From Paramecium octaurelia (lineage: Eukaryota; Ciliophora; Oligohymenophorea; Peniculida; Parameciidae), in the NCBI GenBank assembly GCA_905182995.1, contig CAJJDP010000022.1, forward strand, positions 257,488 to 321,487: 64,000 bases of DNA, read 5' to 3'. Below are positions 53,644-63,067 of the stretch, one piece after another (position 1 is the first letter of the stretch; each line of letters begins with the position of its first letter). The notes below the pieces were generated by a model. That model saw nothing but the letters and a program-made list of their open reading frames with translations, was not told the origin of the DNA and ran no database searches. A program made the translations under genes and the position numbers.

Positions 53644-54695
53644 TCAATTGTAATCTAAGCACTCCTATTCCTTCATTAACTATTTAATATCAATAGATCG
53701 ATTGATTCTAACAATTTACTCTTTTTCTCCTTGAATTAAATTTATCCACTCAGGATACTTGAACATTAATTCATTTACGATACTCAATATTCCTTTATTG
53801 GAATTCAAATCAAATTGTTATTTGATCAAGTACTTTTCCACATTGATCAAATATATATTTGATACGTCTCTAAGTTGAAAATATTGTTATAATTATATAG
53901 CAATTTATCTTAAACTATTGTTTTTTTAGTAATCCTTCTATTCTCTTAATGTGGTGTGAGTCATTTGTGATTCTTATCCTTCGGGCTTAATACTTAAATA
54001 GATATTTTCCATATTTGGCAGAGGAAATAAATCTATACACTCTCCTTTTGTTTGTATATAATTCAGCAATTTCTTTTGAAATATGATGTTCTTGTCTTGA
54101 ATTTAATCAAATTGCTAATCATTGATTCTCACTTCTAAACTAACTTTATCATTGTTGTTATGTTTCCAACACAAAGAAAACGCATCATTCCAGATGGTTA
54201 AGAGTTGCTGTAAAAATTAGACTCTAAATTCTATTTAATAATCCTATTTAAATTTAATAACTATTTCTTAAAAGGCTAAAGTTTAATTGATTAATATTTT
54301 ATTTAAATTCAGGAACATTTCGCATAATAATTAGTATTTGGAAATGGCCAGCAATTATTATATGGATTTAAAACTTTCAAGTCTCTCAAATCTTTATCTT
54401 AAAGGTCCTTTAAATAGGATTCTTGAAATTGCAATAGCTGATTCTCTCTTTTGTTCTAGTTTTACCATCTTTTTATAATTTTCAAATTATTCTATGCTAT
54501 TTATTGTTAACGAGTCCTCTTATAAACCTTTGATTAATAATTATATAAAAATGTACTCTTATTTTTGGTCATACCTTTTTAAACCAAGCATTGCACACTG
54601 CTCTTTTCTTTTGCTTCTTTTTTCTCCTTTTTAGTGATCTGCTAAGCATTATCACTATTTTTATTTTGATTTACTCCAATACTCGACTAACTCAT
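53644..54695 (-). CDS. unknown coiled-coil protein
   Basis: About 335 aa, one 29-nt intron near the N-terminus (around 54,530-54,560). The first ~45 residues are Lys/Gln-rich and polar. The rest is predicted long helix with many Gln, Lys and Glu (FENYKKMVKLEQKRESAIAI, RIRFERLESFKSIQQLL-like heptads, REQKDYQKNNSLRQIAIQLQ). A short loop LFPLPNMENIYLS interrupts it. It ends in DIKQLMKEQECLDYN. Nothing in the sequence identifies a family; a ciliary or basal-body structural role is a guess from composition only. Confidence 0.65.
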
Positions 54696-54777
54696 AAGAT
54701 TATTTTATTATCTTATTTTAATATCTCTTCCACAAGACTCAACAAATAGTGAAAATTATAATGTGCATTTTAAAAAT

Positions 54778-55718
54778 TCAAAATCTGGGTTTGAAAATAA
54801 CATAATATTTCATTTAACCATAATACATTTCCTTCCTCTCTTCTATATTCATATATTTGCATTCATCTCCTGTAAGTCTCTCCTAAACCGATTTATAGAA
54901 GTTTATCACATGTGGTTTCTGATTCTCCTTCTTCATGAACTAAAAGATCATAAACAAACTATTACATCTAATATCCCGTTAATGGGCACCCATCTATAAT
55001 CCATCAGCTCCTAATCACATATCTTTATCTATTAATCATCTAAACATCTTAATCTAAATGCAAAATATAAGTCAGTTTTTCCATATCTTGCATCATGCAT
55101 CTCTCTAAAATACAATACATCCTCCACTTTACACTAATATTATATATATATTAATTCATACATCTAAATTAGTTTCCTCTTTTACTTCTCTTAACACTGC
55201 CTAAATTATTGATTCCTTCTGATCCACCAGTCCCCCTGGAGTTCCCCAAGCACCCTTTCTTTACCCATTCTTTTCTTGAACAAGTAATATGCTATCACCC
55301 TTTACGACTATTCCGCCGACCCCAACATAATGGGTTGATTAATCAGGCAATCTGCTTTGACAATCTGGCAGCCATTTTGAAAATTGCAAAATATTCTCAG
55401 ATACTCTGTGCATCTTAAATCCTTATTCAATTAAAGTCTATTGGATATGTATTTTATACAGGAGCCAAACGCAATTAGTCCTTTTAAAGGTCAATCCAAA
55501 TTGCTGTGTTATTATTAGATTTGCTCTTTTCTATAAAGTCGATTAGATGCTATTTAAACAATTTTGGATTATTTATGTATTAATTTAAATTGCTCTTTCT
55601 GATATGATTTGCTTATTTACATATGACATCCTTTGTATGAATCAATTATCACGTTATCAAAATTACTTATTTTTCCAAACGAATGGACTAGCAACATTGC
55701 ACTCATAAATTTTTTCAT
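54778..55718 (-). CDS. NUDT6-like Nudix hydrolase
   Basis: About 270 aa after removing introns of 22, 22, 28 and 26 nt; each one is required to align with NUDT6. The N-terminal NUDT6-specific domain shows FKQHLIDFIEKSKSNNNTAI and WIDLQKDQLRLAPTLIEQGF. The Nudix core shows HYVGVGGIVVKGDSILLVQE, GAWGTPGGLVD and the Nudix box GGLVDQKESIIQAVLREVKE followed by ETNL. The box has all acidic metal ligands (R-E-x-x-E-E) but Asn replaces the usual Gly in EETG. C-terminal: YGKTDLYFAFRL and DYRWVPINGILDF. Substrate unknown (NUDT6 activity itself is poorly defined). This stretch (55,200-55,420) is visibly richer in G+C than its surroundings because of the conserved core. Confidence 0.88.
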
Positions 55719-56008
55719 ATTTAATATTTATTTCTTACAATAAAATTTTGAACTTCTGCATATCAAAAGATAGATAATTATTTTTTTCAATAAGATTGAA
55801 TTCCTTTACATTTCTATATGCATTTTTAGTAATGAATATGCATTTTTTAATTTTGAATTACTCTAAAAATCATCAACCATTCTTGCATTATCAAAGTGAT
55901 TGCTATATAAATTTATTTGCATTATATTAATGGATATAAATCGAAAGAACAGGTATGAATGTAAAATATTAAATAAAATAAGATCTTAATAAATAATAAA
56001 ATAAAATT

Positions 56009-56410
56009 ATGGAAGAATAACGCAAGAGATTGAACTCTTCAATGACTTATGAAGAATATGTAAACACCTTTGATAAAGCACCAAAAAAGCCTTGTTTGAA
56101 GCCAAAATAAGAACCAGATATTGGAATGGAGGACCTAGATTTGCTAAGTGATGCTTAAACTGATATAGTAAATAAAAGCTCTATAATTTTGTAGCCTTAA
56201 ATCAAAAAAAAAATATACTGCGATCCTAACACTGTTATTTAAGAAGTTGAGGAAGATGGCAAAACACCTGTAGTTTGGATAGATTAATAACTTACTCCCA
56301 GCCCAATGAAGAAGGCAAGGTAAAGAACTTAAAGCGAGAATATTTAATTTACTTTTATAAGTTTTGTTGAAAGAGAAATTGAGAGAAAGGGATCACAAAA
56401 GTTTGAATGA
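56009..56410 (+). CDS. unknown 133-aa protein
   Basis: Intronless frame from the ATG at 56009 to TGA 56408-56410, with nine or more Gln codons written TAA/TAG. Acidic N-terminal half (SMTYEEYVNTFDKAPKKPC, EPDIGMEDLDLL), a short basic patch, then EVEEDGKTPVVWIDQQLTPS and a basic C-terminus. Looks like a disordered regulator such as a phosphatase-inhibitor-like peptide, but no motif (for example RVxF) is convincing. Function unknown. Confidence 0.6.
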
Positions 56411-56924
56411 ATAAATTTTGTGCTTAAATATTTTTATTATTTATGAACAGTCCTTTTCAGGACAGACCAAATAAAATGATTTGCACTAAAACTCTCATGC
56501 ACCAATATTTACATTCAAATAAGTAAAAAATCAAACAAAATATATAGAACTAGAATGAAATGTTTTTTAAATGATAATGGAAATATACTACATGTTACTT
56601 AAAAAATACTAAATTTAAAACTTGAAAATATCCGCATAGTGCATTTAACAACTATCAATATGATCTCTCAAACAAATTGTATCAATAATATTTATATTGC
56701 TTTGACATCAATAAAGGCTAATTTATTTAAAATACTTATAGCATTATTAATCTATATCTAAATTAGACTATTAATTAACAGTTGATGATAGAATCACTTT
56801 GTAATCAAAATGAACAATGAAAATAGAACTATTAATGGCAAGAGTCTAATGGAAAATTAGATTATATGAAGATCAACTTCAATTTTATTTCAAAAAAGTT
56901 TATATTAAGGCGAAAATAAATTAT
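56411..56924. other. intergenic, nothing recognised
   Basis: About 510 bp between convergent gene ends; extremely AT-rich with scattered TGA in all frames. No gene, RNA or repeat that I can support. Confidence 0.4.
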
Positions 56925-57701
56925 TCATTCGCATTGTTTCTTTTGAGACCTTTATTTGCAGTAAGGACAAATCTATTTGTTATCAGATGACAATTATATC
57001 CATTTATTTAAGCAGTGTTTATGAAATTGGTGTTTTCCTATACAAAAATATTAACCTATGTGATCTTCGAATTTGAACGAATCAGAACATATTAAACAGT
57101 GAACTTTGGTAATCTCAGATTATTCAATCCATTAATAAATTTATAGAGGTTGAAATTATTCCTCCTCTTTTATGCATTTCTACAGCCAATTATCTAAATA
57201 CAATTTTATAAATAGTTTCAAAAAGTGAATGGAACACAAAATATTTAATGAATTTCTATTTTAAAAAATACATTATATATTTTACATAACAGCTTGAAAT
57301 TCTGCATTAGAATTAGTAAAGGAATTCCATACTACTAGCCAAATTCCTAAAACATATAACATATTGATAAATTATTGAGTTGAGTTCAGATAGGTATTCA
57401 ATTTTTATTTTTAAAATGATTTCAATGATTTTTTACAGTCTTTCCTGCTGTTTTTATTTAAAACAATCACTTTAGGTAGAACAATTACATAAAGAATTGA
57501 AGTAACTAAACTTAGAATAAAAATCAAAAATAAATATGAGCTTGAAAAACTTGCAAATGGGAATAGTAATTACCCATTTATCAGGTTATGAATGTAATAA
57601 AAGCAAATACATAATCCATGCGTTAAATTCAAGCTAAGATGATATATCAAGTACAATCTATATTGCTTTGGGTCTTTTAAAAACTTTTATTCGTTTAACA
57701 T
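56925..57701 (-). CDS. membrane-anchored RING-H2 ubiquitin ligase
   Basis: Intronless, 258 aa from the ATG at 57701. Three or four transmembrane segments fill the first ~180 residues (GLCICFYYIHNLINGQLLF, SYLFLIFILSLVTSILYVIV, LYVLGIWLVVWNSF, ILCSIHFLKLFIKLYL). The C-terminus carries a RING-H2 finger: C-x2-C in VHCLICSDSF, C-x-G-x-H-x-x-H-x2-C in FCIGKHQFHKHCLNKW, and C-x2-C in ICPYCKQR. RING-H2 proteins of this layout are E3 ligases of the ER, Golgi or endosomal membranes. A shorter model starting at 57273 with a 22-nt intron also exists, but the long frame has far better hydrophobic periodicity and needs no intron. Confidence 0.82.
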
Positions 57702-57827
57702 AATCAAATTATTAAAATTTTATATAAATTCATTTCTTAACAATACAATCCATGATAAATTAAGTTTAAAAAATATTATCAATTAATAAATACTGATAGT
57801 TGTGATAAGTTTTAAAAAATGTTTAAT

Positions 57828-59188
57828 TCAATTTTATAATTATAATTGCTACAATTTAAGCTGACTGAAGTTTTATTTGATTTTTATCAAGTGGTATTTA
57901 TTGCTTAAACCTAATTTTTAGAATTTCAGATTTTTTGTTAAGGAAAGTGAAATTTATTCTACAGATTTGTCTTTAGAAGCATTATTAGAATTATCTTTGT
58001 TTTCAAATATATTACTAAAAATTCTTCTCTTCTCTTAATCATTATAAGGGAATTTCATTGATTTACCACATAAGAGGAGTTGACTTTAAATCAATTCGTG
58101 TTCATTTCTAATTTAACTTTCTCTTAGAATGTATTTTTTATTATCACAACTACTTTTCTATTCTCTTGTTTTTGATGAAGTTAGTACAATGTTTTTTAAA
58201 TGATTCAAGATTTCACCTTATGATTCAATACCAATTGAATTACTTATGTAAGGCTCTTTGTCAGTTTGAAACCCATCTTAAAATGTTCTTGAATTTCTAC
58301 CTTCGTTTTCTTATTTGCTTAATCTGATTTTATGAAATATATTTCTTTTGCTTTTCTTTTATTGTTGTCTCAAAGGTAAACGATGTACAGAACATATTAT
58401 TTGCTTCTCAAGAGTAGAGGATAATTATTAGTAATTTTTAAAGTAAAATTTTGTAATTCTTTTATAAAGAGCATAATTTTGATCATTTAAGATTTTCCAG
58501 AATTTTTCATACCTAAATAAAGTAATTTCTTGAGTGCTTTCAATTGGAATAAATACATTTTTTGTTTTTGTAAAACAACAAACATAGCTTTTAAAACCAG
58601 ATGTTAAATACTCTTTAGTAGGTTCATCTAAATTCATTATATCATATGGGTCATTTTTTTATGAAGGTTTATTAAGCAAATAATAAGTTAAATGGATATG
58701 ATTTAAGTAATCTAAACTCTAAATTGGATCTTAACAAAACTTTTCGTTTCTATTTGTTATTAAATCAGTTCTAAATTATAATGATTATGAATACTATAAT
58801 GCCTCATTTCTATTTATGGATTTAACTAAAGAATCAATCTAACGAACTAGCCTTTCTTTCTACAGATTGATAATTATTTGTATGATTTCAGTTGAACTCA
58901 TAGCAGTATTGCCAGCTATTTTGAATAATTAGTTTCTTTGCATGGGTAAAAATTATTTTCTTTAACTGAATATTGGAAAATATAACTATTTACATGTCTT
59001 AATACTTGCAATTTTTAGTAATAATAACCTTGAATTTTTATATATTTTTTCACGAGTTTCAATAAGAATTTTCTAGGCTCAGAATAATTTAATAATGTTT
59101 GTGATTCTATTTAAATTCTTCTCTACTCTACTCTCAATATCTTGCATTATAATTATTACACTAAATTCAATCGGTCATTACTAGACAT
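57828..59188 (-). CDS. unknown ~445-aa protein
   Basis: From the ATG at 59188 with one 20-nt intron (GTATTA...AATAG, ~58,998-59,017), then one continuous frame to TGA 57828-57830. Helical N-terminus (VEQRRIQIESQTLLNYSEPR), central SSTEIIQIIINLQKERLVRQ and SLDYLNHIHLTYYLLNKPSQ, then a globular-looking block with SGFKSYVCCFTKTKNVFIPI and TLFRYEKFWKILNDQNYALY. The last third is Ser/Lys/Gln-rich. A second possible start is the ATG at 58943. No family recognised. Confidence 0.62.
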
Positions 59189-59425
59189 TGAGTTTATCTA
59201 AGCCTCCAAAATTTAAAGGTGAAATATATATTCTTATCTGCTAGCTAATATTAAAATTATAGAATTCATTATATATTTTAATATTATTTCTGAATAATTA
59301 TTACAAATAAGCACTCCAAAACTAGTATTAGATGCTTATATTAGATTCACAAACTATTGATTATATATACCAAATATAAATTTAACTTTTAATTAACATT
59401 TAATATTTTGTTAACATAATAACTA

Positions 59426-59895
59426 ATGGTAATTTGAATGTCTATATAAATAGCAAAGTGAATATCCTGAGAGAGCCCAGCCATTAGCTAATGAAGAAGT
59501 AGAACCTTAAATTCTAGAACTTGCATAATAAGCAGCTGCCTTAAAATAAGTAATCCTCTTTGCAATTTATAGTTAAAAAAAGGAGCCAACGAAACAACCA
59601 AAACATTAAATAGAGGTATTGCAGAATTAGTCATTATTGCTGCTGACACAACTCCATTAGAAATTGTTCTTCATTTACCATTATTATGCGAAGACAAGGT
59701 ATTCGAAATATTGACTCATAATAGAATGTCCCTTATGTTTTTGTCAAGAGCAAGGTAGATTTGGGTAGAATGTGTGGTACAAGTAGAAATGTCGTGGCAT
59801 GCTCAATTATCAAGGATAAAAACTCAAGAATTAATTAAAATATCACATACCTTAAGGATTTGTGCGAAAGACTACAAATCAATCAAGAGGCATGA
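59426..59895 (+). CDS. SNU13: SNU13/NHP2L1 (15.5K) L7Ae-family RNA-binding protein
   Basis: Three introns (25, 23 and 26 nt) give ~128 aa, the exact family length. The sequence is highly conserved: [19 protein letters not shown] (kink-turn binding loop with G-A-N-E), [49 protein letters not shown] and the C-terminal helix [14 protein letters not shown]. It binds the K-turn of U4 snRNA in the spliceosome and of C/D box snoRNAs with NOP56, NOP58 and fibrillarin in the nucleolus. The first intron follows the ATG directly (59429-59453). Its stop codon touches the stop of the gene on the other strand. Confidence 0.95.
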
Positions 59896-60258
59896 TCATT
59901 ATAAAATATGTACATTAAAATTCGATATAAATACTTTGTAGATTGCAATAGAAATGTCATATTATTCTTTAAACCACTGTTTCGTTTATACTACATTATT
60001 TTTTGTTTACTTAATAACTTTTTTAGAGTTCCGCTCTGATGAATTCAAGTCAAAATTTAATTTATGTTTTTTGGATATATCCATTAAAAAACCAAAAATA
60101 GCCCACTGTTTGGACTGGGAAAACTCTGAAAATAAATATTCTGAAATAGGAGCAAATTTGATCCTATTGATTGAGATCTATAATTTATTGCAATTAATTC
60201 TAATGCAGTAATTTGAAAACCTCAATTATTAAGTTAAATGAATAACCCTAATTCGCAT
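59896..60258 (-). CDS. unknown 121-aa basic protein
   Basis: Continuous frame from the ATG at 60258 to TGA 59896-59898. Strongly basic at the start (MRIRVIHLTQQLRF), then INRIKFAPISEYLFSEFSQS, KQWAIFGFLMDISKKHKLNF and a C-terminal NNVVQTKQWFKEQYDISIAI. A mitochondrial or ribosomal small protein would fit the charge, but I recognise no family. The overlapping + frame 59954-60241 is the main rival; it has an N-terminal hydrophobic stretch but only two Gln-type stop codons near its end. Confidence 0.48.
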
Positions 60259-60483
60259 AAAATATATTTGATTGAACAATTTTTTAACATCTTTTTTCAT
60301 TTTCATTAAAGGCTACTCAGCCTCCATATAAGATGAGTAGAAAAATACTAAAAATTTTTAGAGAATTAGTAATACTAAAATTTCAATTTATGATCTAGAA
60401 TTGAACCTAAAATTAATTATATCTTTAATTTTTTCTCAAAATAATATTATTATTGCTTAAAACAGAAATATAAAATAAAAAAA

Positions 60484-60564
60484 TTTTAACAGCTAGGTTA
60501 CTCCTCGCACCCTTATCGGACTGGAGCTATAATCCAGCGCCTTAGACCACTCAGCGAAGCTAAC
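60484..60564 (-). tRNA. Leu-type tRNA-like sequence, probably degenerate
   Basis: On the minus strand the 5' part is a good tRNA: acceptor GTTAGCT, D-arm GCTGAGTGGTCTAAGGC (the Leu-type GAGTGGTCTAAGG), anticodon stem CTGGA/TCCAG with loop TTATAGC, and a Leu-like variable region (TCCGATAAGGGTGCG). The T-arm is wrong: the stem AGG/CCT remains but the loop has five bases (AGTAA) where the universal seven-base TTCGANN should be. The 3' acceptor strand (AGCTGTT) pairs with the 5' acceptor only at its first four positions. The loop would give anticodon AUA. I read this as a decayed or nonstandard tRNA-Leu copy. Confidence 0.45.
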
Positions 60565-60638
60565 TTGTAATGATAGGTTGTTTATGAAAAAATTTAACTG
60601 TCATAACTCAATAATTTATTATTTATTAATTGAATAAC

Positions 60639-61672
60639 ATGTTAGCATAAAGTGTTCAATGTTAATTGTAAGGCCCAAGATTAAGCGCAGGAGTTGGTTA
60701 AAATTTGCAAATGGGATATGGGGTAACTCAACCCAATTTTGGACTTTAATCATAAAATTCCTAATAAACATTTATGCCATTAAGTACTCCATTGCCATGC
60801 CCTGGCGTTGGATAATTAAAAGGATAGATGCCTATATAATATTCAATGCCAATTTAGAGTGTGAATTAGGGATAATTATCACAGCACTTGATCAATTATT
60901 AATAACAGCCATTAGTTGTTTAAAATTTAATTTAACCTCAACCATAAATCTAATATTAATAATAGCTTGTTCAAGCTCCTCCTTTGTAATTCACATAGGC
61001 AGCTTAAATAGAAAGGAAGGTGAACTATATTCCTTAGAAAAAATAAATAGTGAAGATGGAAGAGTAAGAAATAGAAGAAATAGTTCCTGTAGAGAGAACA
61101 ATTGTAGAATATATTCCTGTTTAAACAATTATAGGTATAAAATAATAATCTAAATCTTAGAGAAAGTACCAATTCCTGTAGAAATTCCGTATGAAGTTAT
61201 GATTCCAAAGCCATATTAATAAGAGATTAAATACCCTAATCCACAAAACTAATTTTTAACAGACGACATGGGAAATCCACTTAATAATCCTGATGATTTA
61301 TCCAAAAACAAGTTGCCTCCAACAACAATTACAAGTTATTAATAAAAAGAATCATATGAAAATGATGACGACGAAGATGAGAATACTGATGATGATGATG
61401 ATGAGTTGATCGAAAAATACACCAGAATTATTGAGGAAATTAAATAAAGGAGGAGAAGAAGAAGACATAGATAAGGATTGAGTTCTGATGATGAAGATGA
61501 TTTCAATTTTAGTAAATTTTAATAGAAATTTGGCTCATAATAAGGAAATTAAGGAGGTTACTATGATAGTAGATATGGTTATGGAGGGTATGGATAGTCT
61601 CAGACTATGATGAGCAGGGGATATCACGGCAGAGATAAAAGTGCAAGAGACTATTTAAATTAAAGAAGATGA
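60639..61672 (+). CDS. alveolin/epiplasmin-like cortical protein
   Basis: About 335 aa with one 26-nt intron (~61,135-61,160). Residues ~1-135 are Gln/Pro-rich (GVTQPNFGLQSQNSQQTF and similar). The centre is an alveolin-type Val/Pro/Glu repeat: EIEEIVPVERTIVEYIPVQ, then EKVPIPVEIPYEVMIPKPY. After NPDDLSKNKLPP comes a run of Asp/Glu, a run of Arg (RRRRRRH), and a Gly/Tyr/Gln tail (GGYYDSRYGYGGYG). Alveolins line the cortical alveoli or epiplasm under the ciliate plasma membrane and form a filament network. The start at 60639 is supported because the Pro/Gln composition holds right back to it. The last ~375 bases recur after the N at 62,656. Confidence 0.82.
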
Positions 61673-61706
61673 AAATTATTTATCACTTTAATATTATTAT
61701 TTATTA

Positions 61707-62655
61707 ATGGAGTCTGATTTTCTATCGATTAAAGCAAGGGAAATAAACAAAAAAAAGTTGAGTCTCTTGTATTCATTGAAAAATCAGAATATTGAATAGA
61801 ATGATTTGATTGATGATAACATCTACTTCATTAAAAAACTTACAAGTGATCATCCATTAAAAGAAATTATAAAAGAATGTCAGAATAACGTAAGAGAGGG
61901 ATTCTTAACTCCATTAACGAATGTATTATTAAAAAATATTTCAGAGGTCCTCCATGTCTATTGAATTTACAGCCAACATGTTTGTTGAAGAAATATTAGA
62001 CAGTGTAAAATTAAAGCATATAAAAATACTATAACTGGAAGAACTAATAAATAATTTAAAACAAAACATAGAAATGATTCAAAAATTAGAAATTAAATAG
62101 CAAAAGTAAAATGACAAAGAACTTTACCAAATCCTTATGATTAATTCTCCTAATGATCCTACTTATCAATTGTATTTGAATGATCAAAAATTATACCCAA
62201 ATTAACTACATTCTTAACCTTTTGATTTCAAAGATAAGCTAAATTTTATATTATTTACAAATAATTAAGTGCTCGAAACTATTTCATTTGACATGGTCTA
62301 TGTATAAAAATATAGTTAATCATTAGTAAATCGGCAACAATTGCTTTAATATTAATTAAAACCAATACAATCAGAATATCCAATTAAAATTTCTTGAGGA
62401 ATCTAATGTTCCAATTATCTATGATTTCTAGTAATCTAAAAAATGTATTATAGGATTTAAATATTCTTTCATATGACAAGTGAATTGAAAAAAACAATAA
62501 TCAAATCTTTGAAAGAAGAGATTTAGGAATTAGATTCTAAAATTTTAGATATGATAGAGATTATAAATAGAATGTTGGAACCGTTCTCTAATAAAGGATT
62601 CAAATATTTAAGGTATTAGGGTATGATAGATAATGATACCATCGGCAAAAACAGA
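61707..62655 (+). CDS. unknown helical protein, 3' end cut by assembly gap
   Basis: ATG at 61707, 35 bp after the alveolin-like stop. Introns of 22, 25 and 23 nt join four exons into at least ~290 aa. N-terminal helices (ESDFLSIKAREINKKKLSLL), a coiled coil (ILQLEELINNLKQNIEMIQK), then a beta-rich stretch (QPFDFKDKLNFILFTNNQVL, NVPIIYDFQ) that could be a small C2-like fold, then another coiled coil (LKEEIQELDSKILDMIEIIN). The frame is still open at the N. No family recognised. Confidence 0.55.
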
Positions 62656-62656
62656 N
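62656..62656. other. assembly gap (single N)
   Basis: One ambiguous base joining the end of the first copy (after 16 unique bases) to the beginning of the second. The size of the real gap, if any, is unknown. Confidence 0.95.
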
Positions 62657-63033
62657 ATTTATCCAAAAACAAGTTGCCTCCAACAACAATTACAAGTTAT
62701 TAATAAAAAGAATCATATGAAAATGATGACGACGAAGATGAGAATACTGATGATGATGATGATGAGTTGATCGAAAAATACACCAGAATTATTGAGGAAA
62801 TTAAATAAAGGAGGAGAAGAAGAAGACATAGATAAGGATTGAGTTCTGATGATGAAGATGATTTCAATTTTAGTAAATTTTAATAGAAATTTGGCTCATA
62901 ATAAGGAAATTAAGGAGGTTACTATGATAGTAGATATGGTTATGGAGGGTATGGATAGTCTCAGACTATGATGAGCAGGGGATATCACGGCAGAGATAAA
63001 AGTGCAAGAGACTATTTAAATTAAAGAAGATGA
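62657..63033 (+). pseudogene. second copy of alveolin-like 3' end (headless)
   Basis: Exact counterpart of 61,296-61,672: begins inside codon context DLSKNKLPP and runs through the Asp/Glu run, Arg run and Gly/Tyr tail to TGA 63,031-63,033. It lacks the start, the intron and the Val/Pro repeat. If the duplication is an assembly artefact this is simply the same gene again; if real, it is a truncated copy. Confidence 0.8.
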
Positions 63034-63067
63034 AAATTATTTATCACTTTAATATTATTATTTATTA

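Noticed and set aside
59954..60241. Plus-strand frame with a hydrophobic N-terminus
   Set aside because: Fully antisense to the 121-aa minus frame, which has more Gln-type codons and touches SNU13 neatly. Not excluded, only less likely.
60659..61153. Open 164-codon frame on the + strand with no TAA/TAG
   Set aside because: It overlaps the alveolin-like gene in another phase. The alternative frame has the Val/Pro repeat, a clean intron and one start-to-stop path with TAA/TAG as Gln.
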